A DNA stretch of 64,000 bases from Oleispira sp036960605. Its GTDB lineage: Bacteria; Pseudomonadota; Gammaproteobacteria; Pseudomonadales; Oceanobacteraceae. Shown here piece after piece: positions 34,883 through 43,904 of this stretch. A program made the translations under genes and the position numbers. The stretch spans positions 1 through 64,000 of the forward strand of contig JBALXI010000021.1 in the NCBI GenBank assembly GCA_036960605.1. The letters are read 5' to 3'. The first letter of the stretch is position 1; every line of letters starts with the position of its first letter. The notes beneath the pieces are model-generated. The model was not told the origin of the DNA, did not search any database, and was given only the letters and a program-made list of their open reading frames with translations.

Positions 34883-36040
34883 ATGAAGACAATCCCATCT
34901 ATGGCAACAGGCAAGGTATTAGTAACTGGTGGCGCAGGCTTTATTGGCAGTCATGTGGTGAAACTATTGTTACAACGACACTATCAAGTGCGTGTATTGC
35001 ACCTTCCTAATGAAAAGCTGGATAACTTGGCGGATGTTGCTGATCAGATCGAATTGCAAGCGGGGGATATCACTGAGTACCAACAAGTTATTCGTGCGAT
35101 GAAAGGCTGTGAGCAAGTGATTCATTTGGCGGCGGTTTATGCGCTCTGGTTACCCGACCAAGAGTTGATGCGTCGAGTGAATGTGATGGGCACCGATAAT
35201 GTTCTACGGGCGGCGAGAGAATTAAGATTAGGGCGGATTGTTTGTACCAGTTCGATTGCGCGCTTTGGCGGACAAGGCATTGATGCTGCTGGCAACATTA
35301 AAATAGGCACAGAAGAAAGCCCCTTCGCATTAGCGGCAACCAAAAGTGTCTATGCCATCAGCAAGGCAGAAGGACATGAAGTTGCGGTGAATGCCGCCAA
35401 GGCGGGTCAAGACGTTGTGATCTGTGCACCAACGGGACCCGTTGGCCCTTGTGATATTGGCCCAACGCCGACCGGTAAATTAATACTTACCGTTGCGACG
35501 CTGCCTTTATTGGCGACACCCGATACGGTCACTAATTTTGGTGATGTACGGGATATCGCTTTGGGTCATGTACTGGCATTAGAAAAAGGCAAAACAGGCG
35601 AGACTTATTTATTGGGTCATCAAAATGTTTCAGCGTTAGAGTTGGCCCGACTCACCATGGAAATTTTAGATATTAAAAAGCCGGTGATTCCTGTGCCATT
35701 TTTCTTAGCCAGAATCGGGGGTCACTTGGCACTGTGGTTTACTCAGCTGATTAGTCGTAAGCCGCCCTTAATTACACCAGAAGCCGTCGCAATCTCTGAA
35801 TTACACTTGGCAGTAGATTGCTCGAAAGCGGTTAGAGAGCTAGGCCTGCCTCAGACCGACATTAAAATATCGTTAGTCGATGCACTAATCTGGTTTTCTA
35901 ATAATGGTTACATTAAAAATAAATCACTGCTAAATAAAATTGCGTTGTTAACTTCAGGTTATGATGCGCTTCATAGCGTGCCTGAGGCGAAAAAGAAATC
36001 AGCAATCACTAAAAAAAATAACAAAGAGGCTGCATTATGA
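34883..36040 (+). CDS. NAD-dependent epimerase/dehydratase (extended SDR)
   Basis: A 385-residue extended short-chain dehydrogenase. It shows the Rossmann motif 'TGGAGFIGSHV' (~12-22), the catalytic YxxxK as 'YAISK' (~157-161) with Ser upstream in 'VCTSS', and a C-terminal domain with a Lys-rich tail. It resembles dihydroflavonol reductase/3-beta-hydroxysteroid dehydrogenase-like enzymes and probably reduces or oxidises a carbonyl/hydroxyl group. It is first in the operon; its TGA overlaps the ATG of the monooxygenase gene. The substrate is unknown. Confidence 0.88.
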   Translation: MKTIPSMATGKVLVTGGAGFIGSHVVKLLLQRHYQVRVLHLPNEKLDNLADVADQIELQAGDITEYQQVIRAMKGCEQVIHLAAVYALWLPDQELMRRVNVMGTDNVLRAARELRLGRIVCTSSIARFGGQGIDAAGNIKIGTEESPFALAATKSVYAISKAEGHEVAVNAAKAGQDVVICAPTGPVGPCDIGPTPTGKLILTVATLPLLATPDTVTNFGDVRDIALGHVLALEKGKTGETYLLGHQNVSALELARLTMEILDIKKPVIPVPFFLARIGGHLALWFTQLISRKPPLITPEAVAISELHLAVDCSKAVRELGLPQTDIKISLVDALIWFSNNGYIKNKSLLNKIALLTSGYDALHSVPEAKKKSAITKKNNKEAAL

Positions 36041-37569
36041 ATACCGAACAAATAAGTAATAAGCAGATGGGTAAAGAACACATCGTCGCCAGCCATGATG
36101 TCATTATTATTGGTTCAGGCTTTAGTGGTATTGGCGCAGGCATCCGCTTAACCCAAGAAGGCATTAACGATTTTATTATTCTAGAAAAGCATCAGGACGT
36201 AGGTGGCACTTGGCGAGACAATACGTATCCGGGTTGTGAATGTGATGTTCCGTCTGCCTTGTATTCGTATTCGTTTGCACAGAATAAAAACTGGAGCAAA
36301 GTATTTGCCGGCCAAGAAGAAATTTTAAATTACACCGAAAAAACAGCTCGTGATTTTGGCATCATGCCTTTCTTGCGCTTTGGTATTAACGTTCAAAATA
36401 TTGTGTGGCAAGAAGATCAGCAGTATTGGTTAGTGCATACTGGGCAAGGAACGTATCAAGCTAATAAAGTGATTTCATGCGTGGGATATTTACACGAGCC
36501 TATTTTGCCAAAACTGCCCGGCTTAGAAACGTTTAACGGCGAAGTCTTTCACTCCTCTCACTGGAATCATGATTTAGATTTAACCGGCAAGCGAGTTGCG
36601 GTGATAGGTACAGGGGCTTCGGCGATTCAGTTTATACCTGAGATACAACCTATTGTAAAAGAGCTAGTAGCCTTTCAACGTACGCCGCAATGGATCTTGC
36701 CTAAGCCTGATATTAAAGTGAATAAGTTAGTTCGAGGTTTATTCCATTTTCCCTTCACCTTAAATCTGTTTCGAAAAACTCTTTATCTTGGTATGGAAAC
36801 TTTTGGTTTAGGCTTCCGTAAACCTGCAATTTTAAAACGATTGCAAGGTCTAGCGAAATGGCACATCAACCGTCACATCAAAGATGAAGTATTAAAAGCA
36901 AAAATTACCCCCGATTATACGATGGGCTGCAAGCGCGTTTTATTGAGTAATCATTACTACAAAGCTCTCGCTCAAGAAAATGTAGAAATAGTTGCCAGTG
37001 GCGTAGACAAGATAGAAGGCAATACCATCATAGCCAGTAACGGCGATAAGCGCGAAGCTGATGTGATTATTCTAGGTACAGGATTTCACGTATCTGATGT
37101 GCCTATTGCAAAACATGTGCAAGGTAAAAGCGGAAAAACGATGGATGAAATCTGGCAAGGCAGCCCAGAAGCGTATCGCGGAACAACGATTACAGATTTT
37201 CCTAATTTCTTTTTAGTGTTGGGGCCAAACTTAGCCATTGGGCATAATTCGGCCTTTATTATTATCGAAGCGCAGTTAGATTATGTGATCGGTGCGTTAA
37301 CCGAAATGCGCGATAACAACGTATCGCGCTTAGAGGTTAAGAGCCAGGCACAGAAAACGTATAACGAGAAAGTGCAGCAAGATTTACAAACCACGGTTTG
37401 GAATACCGGCGGCTGCTCTAGTTATTACATCGATGAAAATGGCAAGAACAGCATTGGTTTCCCTTGGAGCACATTGAAGTTAAGAAAAATGTTAGCCAAG
37501 TTTGATAGCCAAGCTTACTCTCTTGATAAAAAGAGCAGCTTAAATATAAGCGAGTTAGAAGATGCCTAG
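36037..37569 (+). CDS. Flavin-containing / Baeyer-Villiger-type monooxygenase
   Basis: A 510-residue class B flavoprotein monooxygenase. Two Rossmann motifs are seen: FAD 'IIGSGFSGIGAGIRL' (~25-39) and NADPH 'VAVIGTGASAIQF' (~187). Between them is the fingerprint FxGxxxHxxxW, here FNGEVFHSSHW (~168-178), of type I Baeyer-Villiger enzymes, which turn ketones into esters or lactones. AAAGAGG precedes the ATG and the gene overlaps both neighbours by a few bases, so translation is coupled. Paired with an SDR and a patatin-type hydrolase, a chain of alcohol to ketone to ester to cleavage is plausible, but inferred. Confidence 0.9.
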   Translation: MNTEQISNKQMGKEHIVASHDVIIIGSGFSGIGAGIRLTQEGINDFIILEKHQDVGGTWRDNTYPGCECDVPSALYSYSFAQNKNWSKVFAGQEEILNYTEKTARDFGIMPFLRFGINVQNIVWQEDQQYWLVHTGQGTYQANKVISCVGYLHEPILPKLPGLETFNGEVFHSSHWNHDLDLTGKRVAVIGTGASAIQFIPEIQPIVKELVAFQRTPQWILPKPDIKVNKLVRGLFHFPFTLNLFRKTLYLGMETFGLGFRKPAILKRLQGLAKWHINRHIKDEVLKAKITPDYTMGCKRVLLSNHYYKALAQENVEIVASGVDKIEGNTIIASNGDKREADVIILGTGFHVSDVPIAKHVQGKSGKTMDEIWQGSPEAYRGTTITDFPNFFLVLGPNLAIGHNSAFIIIEAQLDYVIGALTEMRDNNVSRLEVKSQAQKTYNEKVQQDLQTTVWNTGGCSSYYIDENGKNSIGFPWSTLKLRKMLAKFDSQAYSLDKKSSLNISELEDA

Positions 37570-38590
37570 CATTCAGCCTGTCGTTGATAATACGAGCACT
37601 CATGCGACGAAACGCGCTTTAGTCTTAGGCTGTGGCGCTGTTGCGGGCGCAGCGTGGATGATTCCTGCGTTAGCGCAAGTACGTCATCAACTCAATTGGA
37701 ATCCTGAAGATGCGGATGTGTTTATCGGTACTTCTGTTGGGGCGGTATTAGTTAGCTTAATGGCGGGTGGTATATCGTTAGATGACTTGATCGCCTCACA
37801 AGAAGAAGCCCCAGCAGAGAATAAATACAGCACGATATGGAATCACGATAAAGATTCAGGTCCCTGGTATCCACCCCTACCGACCTTTAAATTCACCGCT
37901 AAAAATTTGTTTAAAAAAATGCGGCGTGGAGAGTTAAGTTCATTGGCGGGTTGGGTCGGGCTTTTACCTCAAGGTGGTTTTGATATGACACCCTTTGTGA
38001 CATTAATTGATCGTGTGAAGAGTAAAGACTGTAAAAATAAAAATTGGGTAAATCATAACAATTGCTGGTTGGTCGCGGCTGATAACGAAACCGGCGAACG
38101 TAAAGTATTTGGCCGTGATATGACGGAAGCCAGAACCCTGGATATAAGTTTAGCGGTTTGTGCTTCTTATGGTGTGCCGGGATGGTGCCCTCCCGTCATG
38201 ATCAATAATCGTACTTATATTGATGGCGGGATAATTTCACCGTGTTCCGCTGACTTGCTGGTTGATACCGATGTTGATGAAGTGATTATGTTAGTCCCTA
38301 TGGCGTGCACGAATCCAGACAAACCGTTTTCATGGTTTAAAAAGATCGAGCGTAGCGTTAGAAAAGGCATGACAGCCATCGTCGATAAAGAAGTCGCGTT
38401 ACTCGAAGCTGCAGGAAAAAAAGTAATCCGTATTGAGCCAACGGCAGATGATTTACACGCTTTTGGTTACAACATGATGGACCCGCGTCGACGTAAGTTA
38501 GTTTATGCAGCCTCGCTGAAATCGAGTAAAGAGAATGTACGGCAAGCGATGACTAAAGGGCTTACTTCATCGGTGTCTATTACCTCCTGA
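37562..38590 (+). CDS. Patatin-like phospholipase/acyl hydrolase
   Basis: A 342-residue patatin-family hydrolase. The nucleophile motif GTSVGA (GxSxG, Ser near residue 58), a Gly-rich oxyanion region 'LGCGAVAGAAW' (~22-32) and the catalytic Asp in 'YIDGGIISP' (~220) form the Ser-Asp dyad. There is no signal peptide, so it acts in the cytoplasm or on the inner face of the membrane. It overlaps the monooxygenase gene by eight bases and ends the TetR-controlled operon, followed by a hairpin at 38643-38670. Confidence 0.9.
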   Translation: MPSIQPVVDNTSTHATKRALVLGCGAVAGAAWMIPALAQVRHQLNWNPEDADVFIGTSVGAVLVSLMAGGISLDDLIASQEEAPAENKYSTIWNHDKDSGPWYPPLPTFKFTAKNLFKKMRRGELSSLAGWVGLLPQGGFDMTPFVTLIDRVKSKDCKNKNWVNHNNCWLVAADNETGERKVFGRDMTEARTLDISLAVCASYGVPGWCPPVMINNRTYIDGGIISPCSADLLVDTDVDEVIMLVPMACTNPDKPFSWFKKIERSVRKGMTAIVDKEVALLEAAGKKVIRIEPTADDLHAFGYNMMDPRRRKLVYAASLKSSKENVRQAMTKGLTSSVSITS

Positions 38591-38642
38591 AAGCTAATGT
38601 CGTAATGCATTGCTATAGCACTGCCTGCAGGTATTACGATGA

Positions 38643-38670
38643 CTGCCCGTTTTAGCTATAAAACAGGCAG
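38643..38670 (+). terminator. Hairpin after the patatin operon
   Basis: CTGCCCGTTTTA (38643-38654) pairs with TAAAACAGGCAG (38659-38670) with one mismatch and a GCTA loop. No long T-run follows, so termination strength is uncertain. A TATAAT at 38684-38689 just after it may be the -10 of the BCCT gene. Confidence 0.6.
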
Positions 38671-38720
38671 CTCTTCGTTCGTGTATAATGGCTCGCCTAT
38701 CCATAAAATAGGCACTATAG

Positions 38721-40391
38721 ATGTTGATAAAACCCCCTTTTACGAACTTACTCATTCGAGTAGCAAACTCAGGTTTCTACCGTGGATTCAGTAAAGACGT
38801 TACGATCAGCGCAAAAATATTGGTCGGGGCTTTAATTTTATGGGCAATAGCCTTTCCTGAAAATGCAGCCTCTGTTCTGGGGCAACTCAATACTCTCATT
38901 CTAGATGGCTTCAATTATTGGTATATCTATGCCATGGCTTTTTTCGTAATCCTCTGCTGCGCGATGGCTCTTTGGCCTAAAGTCGGCAAGCTGCGCTTAG
39001 GGCGAGATGAAGATCGACCTGAGTTTTCAAATTTTTCTTGGTTCTCAATGATGTTTGGTGCCGGTATTGGTATTGGTATGCTGACCTTTGCAACAGCAGA
39101 ACCTATGTATCACTTCGCTAAGAATCCGAGCACGATTGTGGGGCTAACGGAGGGCAGTACGATCGGTAATGTTCGTGATGCTTATATCTGGTCATTTACC
39201 CATTGGGGCCTAGCCGCTTGGGGTTGTTATGCCATCGTTGGCCTAGCATTGGCTTTCCATTCTTATCGCCGTGGTCTGCCGTTAACTATCCGCTCTTCGT
39301 TAGCGCCTCTTTTTGGTGAAAAACTTTCCGGTAAAATTGGGCACTCAATCGACGTGGTGGCAGTGGTTGCTACTGTGTTGGGTATCTCGCAGACATTAGG
39401 TTTTGGTGTTGAACAGTTCCTTTCTGGCTTATCGACGATTGGTGTCGGTGACTGGTTGTTTGATATCAATGCCGACGGCAGTCGATCTCCGTCGACCGCG
39501 GGCATTATCGTAGCCTTAGTTATTATCATGGGCGGATCAACCTTATCTGCACTTTCAGGTGTCGGTAAAGGCATCAAATGGCTGTCTAATATTAATATGA
39601 TTCTGAGCTTTTTTGTTCTTACCTTTTTCCTAATATTCGGCTCTACCTTCTTCGGACTTAGCAGCTTTTTTGTTGGTATCTGGGATTATTTAATCTCGGT
39701 ACCGGGCAATATGTTCACCGTTTGGACCGCTGATGGTACTGAATCGGGTGATGCATTAGCCGGTTGGCAGGGCGGTTGGACGATTTTCTATTACGCTTGG
39801 TGGATTGCTTTTGCGCCATTCGTCGGTGTTTTCCTAGCGCGTATATCGAAGGGTCGTAGCATTCGTGAGTACATTGTTGGGGCGATGATTGTGCCAGCAC
39901 TGATGTGCTTTATCTGGTTTGCATTGGTGGGCGGTACCGCGATTGATCTCGAGCTCTCTGGTGTGGCTAACGGCTTAATCACGAATGCGGCCCAGGCCGA
40001 TAAGTTGTTCGTGATGTTGCACGTTATTCTGGGTGATACCGCCGCGTACCTGATGTCTTTAGTGGTGGTTATCTTATTATTAACCTATCTCATTACCTCG
40101 GCTGATAGTGCAGTACTGATTATTAATACGATCAATGCCGCGGGTGACGATGGCCCGAAAGCTCGCCCTCATATCATATTTTGGGGCGCGGCACTGGCAC
40201 TGGTTGTCGGTGGATTAATTATTGCTGGCGGCTTAGGCGCGATTAAGACCGCGATGGTTATCGGCGCATTGCCGTTTAGCTTTGTGATGGTCTTGATGGG
40301 GATTTCACTGGTCGTTGCTATTTACGGCGATCTCCAGCGAGAGAAGCATGGCTTGCAAACGATCTACGCCGATGAAACAGATCCGCAGTAG
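38721..40391 (+). CDS. BCCT-family (betaine/choline/carnitine) transporter
   Basis: A 556-residue inner-membrane transporter with about 12 helices. The family signature 'FGAGIGIGMLTFATAEPMYH' marks it as BCCT; related family text includes 'WTFFYYAWWIAFAPFVGVFLARIS' (seen here as FYYAWWIAFAPFVGVF) with the substrate Trp box. It imports betaine-type osmolytes with Na+ or H+. The cytoplasmic tail is short, so osmosensing like that of BetP is unlikely by that route. It is monocistronic with a terminator at 40406. Confidence 0.93.
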   Translation: MLIKPPFTNLLIRVANSGFYRGFSKDVTISAKILVGALILWAIAFPENAASVLGQLNTLILDGFNYWYIYAMAFFVILCCAMALWPKVGKLRLGRDEDRPEFSNFSWFSMMFGAGIGIGMLTFATAEPMYHFAKNPSTIVGLTEGSTIGNVRDAYIWSFTHWGLAAWGCYAIVGLALAFHSYRRGLPLTIRSSLAPLFGEKLSGKIGHSIDVVAVVATVLGISQTLGFGVEQFLSGLSTIGVGDWLFDINADGSRSPSTAGIIVALVIIMGGSTLSALSGVGKGIKWLSNINMILSFFVLTFFLIFGSTFFGLSSFFVGIWDYLISVPGNMFTVWTADGTESGDALAGWQGGWTIFYYAWWIAFAPFVGVFLARISKGRSIREYIVGAMIVPALMCFIWFALVGGTAIDLELSGVANGLITNAAQADKLFVMLHVILGDTAAYLMSLVVVILLLTYLITSADSAVLIINTINAAGDDGPKARPHIIFWGAALALVVGGLIIAGGLGAIKTAMVIGALPFSFVMVLMGISLVVAIYGDLQREKHGLQTIYADETDPQ

Positions 40392-40405
40392 AGCGTCTTA
40401 GATAG

Positions 40406-40440
40406 AATAAGGCCCGATGGATATTCATTGGGTCTTATTT
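40406..40440 (+). terminator. Terminator after the BCCT gene
   Basis: AATAAGGCCCGATG (40406-40419) pairs with CATTGGGTCTTATT (40426-40439) through two G-T pairs, with a short T-rich tail. It lies 14 bases past the stop. Confidence 0.72.
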
Positions 40441-40541
40441 ATATTGTTATAACTATTACCTATCTGAGGTATGATGTGGCCAAAATTTACACCGCTTGAG
40501 CTAGGAGCTTTGGCATTAATATAGAATACAGGGATCGTTTG

Positions 40542-41081
40542 ATGAATTTTCCATCTTCTGCATTACGTTCAAGGATAGAGCGACACATTGTTCTCATTAT
40601 TCCTCTCGTTGCTAGTTTAATCTTCCTTAATCAAATATATCGCCAACATGCTCATGATCTTAGTGTATGGAAAGGGGGTGGTATGGGAATGTTTGCTGCA
40701 CTTGATCGTCCCCGCAGTTCTCGGTTTGTAAAAATATACATTACCGATAGTGATAATATTAGAATGCCGGTCATTGCCTATGATGAACTGACGTATCGTA
40801 TACAAGTAGAGCCCAGTGAAAAAAATTTAGATCGTCTGCTAAGCAAGATAGTTAATACCCCGTGGCGCTATTCACATCAACGTACACCAATACTTGAAAG
40901 ACAGAAGGATGGTTCTCATATCGTATTGGGTTATACGCCTAAGCCAACGCCTTGGGGTCGTAATGAATTGATTGATATGTCTTCAATTGATATTGAGTAT
41001 GGCCAAATTTATTTTGATGTTGATACCAAGCTCTTAGAAGGAAAACTGATCAAGGAGCGTCACTATGAATTCAGTAAATAA
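40542..41081 (+). CDS. Hypothetical single-TM membrane protein
   Basis: A 179-residue protein of no family that I recognise. One hydrophobic helix (~15-31) is followed by 'WKGGGMGMFAALDRP' and a soluble, probably periplasmic, domain of mixed strands. The ATG at 42 bases into this line of genes (40542) has AGGG nine bases before. Its end overlaps the next gene by 17 bases, and the ribosome site AAGGAG of that gene lies inside it. The shared operon with a multi-TM protein and a DCC protein suggests a common membrane function. Confidence 0.75.
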   Translation: MNFPSSALRSRIERHIVLIIPLVASLIFLNQIYRQHAHDLSVWKGGGMGMFAALDRPRSSRFVKIYITDSDNIRMPVIAYDELTYRIQVEPSEKNLDRLLSKIVNTPWRYSHQRTPILERQKDGSHIVLGYTPKPTPWGRNELIDMSSIDIEYGQIYFDVDTKLLEGKLIKERHYEFSK

Positions 41082-41982
41082 TTTTTTCAATAATATGAAC
41101 TCTAAATTAGAGCCTGTGTTTAATACGATAGAAGAGCATTTATCTAAATGGACTCACTTAGAGCTAGTGAGCATGCTAACTCTGATTTTATTGATCTTTC
41201 ATGGATTCGTCACAGAGAACTTCGATTACCCGGTACAATTATTCTTTCTAGTCGCCGTCTTTTATCGGCCTGCACTTTCAAACTCATTTGCTTGGGGTGT
41301 GGTCGCTATCATGGCCTCTTATGAGGTGATGAATTTTTGGCATCATACTGCAAACCATAAGTTCTTAACGGCCTACTGGACCTGGACACTGTGTATTTCT
41401 CACTGGTGCCAATCTGAGCAGCATAAAGAAAGAAATCTAATGATCAGTGCACGTTTCTTAATTATGCTGACGATGGCAGGAGCTTGTATTCAAAAATTGA
41501 TTTCGTCTTCTTATATGGATGGCTCTTTTTTTGAGATCACATTATTAACGCTACCTTCCTTTGAATTTTTACTGCAGTTAATCGGTGTTGATGCATCATT
41601 ACCTGACTTTACAAAATCTGCAATGGCTGACCTGAGATCGGCATCTACGGTTGTTGCCCAGAGTGCCATTTCGATACCAATTGATGCGACCTTTAGTCTG
41701 GTTGCGATGGCTATAACGGTTTGGAACTTAGTGATACAGTTTGTATTGGAAATATTGTGTTTCTGTCGGAGTGATCGTTTCCAGTTAATATTTCATTGGT
41801 TATTCTTATTCTTTATTCAAACAACTTATATTGCAGCCCCTTTTGTCGGTTTCGGTTTTTTGATTTGTATATGGTGTTACACCATTAGTGCAAAGAGATT
41901 TCCGCGGATGTCTTATTTGTATTTGGCGTCTTTGTTGATGATAGTTGTTTATCAGTCACCTTGGCGACAGGTATTGTTCTAA
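41065..41982 (+). CDS. Multi-TM membrane protein next to a DCC protein
   Basis: A 305-residue integral membrane protein with about six to eight hydrophobic segments and no family that I can name with confidence. HTTM (vitamin-K-carboxylase-like) proteins are common partners of DCC proteins, and the His-rich 'NFWHHTANH' segment (~residues 92-100) on a helix edge is suggestive, but length and motifs do not settle it. A strong AAGGAG site precedes the ATG. It overlaps the genes on both sides (17 bases and one base), so the three are surely one transcript. Confidence 0.78.
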   Translation: MNSVNNFFNNMNSKLEPVFNTIEEHLSKWTHLELVSMLTLILLIFHGFVTENFDYPVQLFFLVAVFYRPALSNSFAWGVVAIMASYEVMNFWHHTANHKFLTAYWTWTLCISHWCQSEQHKERNLMISARFLIMLTMAGACIQKLISSSYMDGSFFEITLLTLPSFEFLLQLIGVDASLPDFTKSAMADLRSASTVVAQSAISIPIDATFSLVAMAITVWNLVIQFVLEILCFCRSDRFQLIFHWLFLFFIQTTYIAAPFVGFGFLICIWCYTISAKRFPRMSYLYLASLLMIVVYQSPWRQVLF

Positions 41983-42374
41983 TGGATATTGATCAGTTAA
42001 TTGGCAGTAAAGAAACGACGGTTATTTACGATGGCGATTGCCCATTTTGTAAAACCTATGTCAAATTTATGCGCTTTAGAGAGACAGTTGGTAGCGTTAA
42101 TTTACTTGATGCCCGCAGCCAACCCGAATTGGTAAAGGCCTTTAAATCTAAAGGTTATGATATTAATAATGGCATGGTTTTTATTATGAATCAGAAAGTA
42201 CATTATGGGGATGATGCCGTTTTTGCAATGAGTCTATTGAGCACATCTGTGGGGGTCTTTAATCGGCTGAATAGTTTTATATTTAGTAAGCCAATATTGG
42301 CTAAAACCATTTACCCCGTATTAGTTGTGGGTCGTAAAATAGTTCTGAAGTTATTACGTAAAACGACTCTCTAG
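41982..42374 (+). CDS. DCC-family thiol-disulfide oxidoreductase-like protein
   Basis: A 130-residue DCC/YuxK-family protein (DUF393). The thioredoxin-like signature DGDCPFC lies near residues 18-24 ('VIYDGDCPFCKTYVKF' in parts), with the later 'DARSQPEL' and a C-terminal 'YPVLVVGRK' segment. The ATG at 41982 overlaps the previous TAA; AGG lies ten bases upstream. DCC proteins are thought to be redox-active but have no fixed role. It closes the three-gene operon and is followed by a strong two-way terminator. Confidence 0.88.
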   Translation: MDIDQLIGSKETTVIYDGDCPFCKTYVKFMRFRETVGSVNLLDARSQPELVKAFKSKGYDINNGMVFIMNQKVHYGDDAVFAMSLLSTSVGVFNRLNSFIFSKPILAKTIYPVLVVGRKIVLKLLRKTTL

Positions 42375-42394
42375 TAGAATTGATTTTGTAGTCG

Positions 42395-42434
42395 CAATAA
42401 AGCTCATCAGAATAATTATTGATGAGCTTTATTG
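42395..42434. terminator. Bidirectional terminator
   Basis: CAATAAAGCTCATCA (42395-42409) and TGATGAGCTTTATTG (42420-42434) are perfect 15-base arms around a ten-base A/T-rich loop, with T-rich 3' arms on both strands. It separates the DCC gene from convergent yghU. Confidence 0.85.
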
Positions 42435-42455
42435 TGTAGGAAGTGTCGAGTTATT

Positions 42456-43307
42456 TTATAAATTAAAATCTTCTTGGCTATGACGTTCCAGTAGTTGCTC
42501 TTCAGGTTCCCCCCAAGCACGATTTACCATTTTTCCACGCTTAACCGCAGGACGTTTTGCAATGGCTTCAGCCCAGCGCACAACATTTTTGTAAGATGTA
42601 ACCTCTAAAAATTCAGCTGCATCGTATAAATCCCCTAATACTAATGAACCATACCAAGGCCAGATTGCCATGTCGGCAATGGTGTAGTCTTCGCCGCTAA
42701 TATAAGTATTATCCGCTAGCTGCTTGTCTAAGACATCGAGCTGACGCTTCACTTCCATGGCATAACGATTAATTGGGTATTCTAATTTTTCCGGTGCGTA
42801 AGCATAGAAGTGACCGAAGCCACCGCCTAAGAAAGGTGCGCTGCCCATCTGCCAAAATAACCAAGACAATACTTCTGCTTTCTTTGCGTCTTGTGGCAAA
42901 AAGCTATCAAACTTTTCTGCCAAGTGAATCAAGATTGCGCCGGATTCAAAGATGCGGACGGGTTGTTCACCAGATTCAATACCTGAGTTATCAATCAAGG
43001 CAGGGATTTTAGAGTTAGGGTTAATATCGACAAAGCCCGAACCGAACTGATCACCTTCCATAATGTTAATCGGATACGCATCGTACTCAGCAGCGTCGAT
43101 GCCTTTCTCAATCAGCTCTTCTAACATAATGGTGACTTTAACGCCGTTGGGGGTCGCTAAAGAATGCAGCTGGAAAGGGTGCTTACCAAAAGGTAATGTT
43201 TGCTCGTGAGTAGCCCCCGAGGTTGGGCGATTGATATTGGCGAACTCACCGCCAGTTTTTTCGGCTTGCCATACTGCTGGAGGTATATAATCTGAGGTCT
43301 TGCTCAT
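42456..43307 (-). CDS. yghU: Glutathione transferase-like disulfide-bond oxidoreductase YghU
   Basis: A 283-residue GST-fold protein very like E. coli YghU: 'FGKHPFQLHSLATPNGVKVTIMLEEL' appears in parts as LPFGKHPFQL and TPNGVKVTIMLEEL, with the glutathione contact 'NPNSKIPAL' and 'RIFESGAIL', and a C-terminal helical domain with 'YTIADMAIWPW'. YghU binds two glutathiones and has disulfide reductase activity. It is a single gene. Confidence 0.94.
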   Translation of the reverse strand: MSKTSDYIPPAVWQAEKTGGEFANINRPTSGATHEQTLPFGKHPFQLHSLATPNGVKVTIMLEELIEKGIDAAEYDAYPINIMEGDQFGSGFVDINPNSKIPALIDNSGIESGEQPVRIFESGAILIHLAEKFDSFLPQDAKKAEVLSWLFWQMGSAPFLGGGFGHFYAYAPEKLEYPINRYAMEVKRQLDVLDKQLADNTYISGEDYTIADMAIWPWYGSLVLGDLYDAAEFLEVTSYKNVVRWAEAIAKRPAVKRGKMVNRAWGEPEEQLLERHSQEDFNL

Positions 43308-43430
43308 AAGTTCTAATCCTAAGGCTGCGTTACTGTATTAACTAACAGACTAGCCTAGAACTTAAAGCGCTGAATAGGGGATATTACGGATTAAGCTATC
43401 CCACTGCTGGAACATTACTTTTTGTGAGGC

Positions 43431-43892
43431 CTATGTTTTTTTGAATCGAGCTAAATAGCGATCCAACGCATTGGCAAACGTTTGCTTATCTTTGGCATTC
43501 ATTGCGGCCTGGCCAGCGCTATGCTCACCTGAGCTGCGCATGGTATCCATAAAATCACGCATATTGAGTTTCTGTTTGATATTGGTTTTGTCAAAAATAT
43601 CACCGCGCGCGGTAATAACCTGGGCGCCTTTTTCAATGAGTTCAGCCGCTAAAGGAATATCAGAGGTAATGACTAAATCATCCTTGTTCACTTCGGCAAC
43701 AATATAGTCATCAGCCACATCAAAGCCCGATTCTACTTGAATGCTTTTAATCCAAGGGGAAGGCGGCACTTTAAGGAAATGATTGGCGACTAAAATCAGG
43801 GGGATTTCTTTGCGGTTAGCGGCTTTAAATAATGTTTCTTTAATGGCGTTAGGGCAGGCGTCAGCGTCTACCCAGATAGTATTTTGTGTCAT
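43431..43892 (-). CDS. YaiI/YqxD family protein (DUF188)
   Basis: A 153-residue DUF188 protein. The start 'IWVDADACPNAIKETLFKAA' (in parts VDADACPNAIKE), 'VITSDIPLAAELIEKGAQVI' and the C-terminal 'RSSGEHSAGQAAMN' are family hallmarks. The fold is PIN-like, with conserved acidic residues suggesting nucleic-acid or phosphoester chemistry; no function is established. It lies 12 bases after the antiporter gene in the same direction, so they form an operon. Confidence 0.9.
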   Translation of the reverse strand: MTQNTIWVDADACPNAIKETLFKAANRKEIPLILVANHFLKVPPSPWIKSIQVESGFDVADDYIVAEVNKDDLVITSDIPLAAELIEKGAQVITARGDIFDKTNIKQKLNMRDFMDTMRSSGEHSAGQAAMNAKDKQTFANALDRYLARFKKT

Positions 43893-43904
43893 TGTTTTAT
43901 AATC

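Noticed and set aside
40444..40460. GTTATAAC palindrome as a third Zur box
   Set aside because: The centre spacing does not fit the other two Zur boxes and the genes after it have no zinc link.
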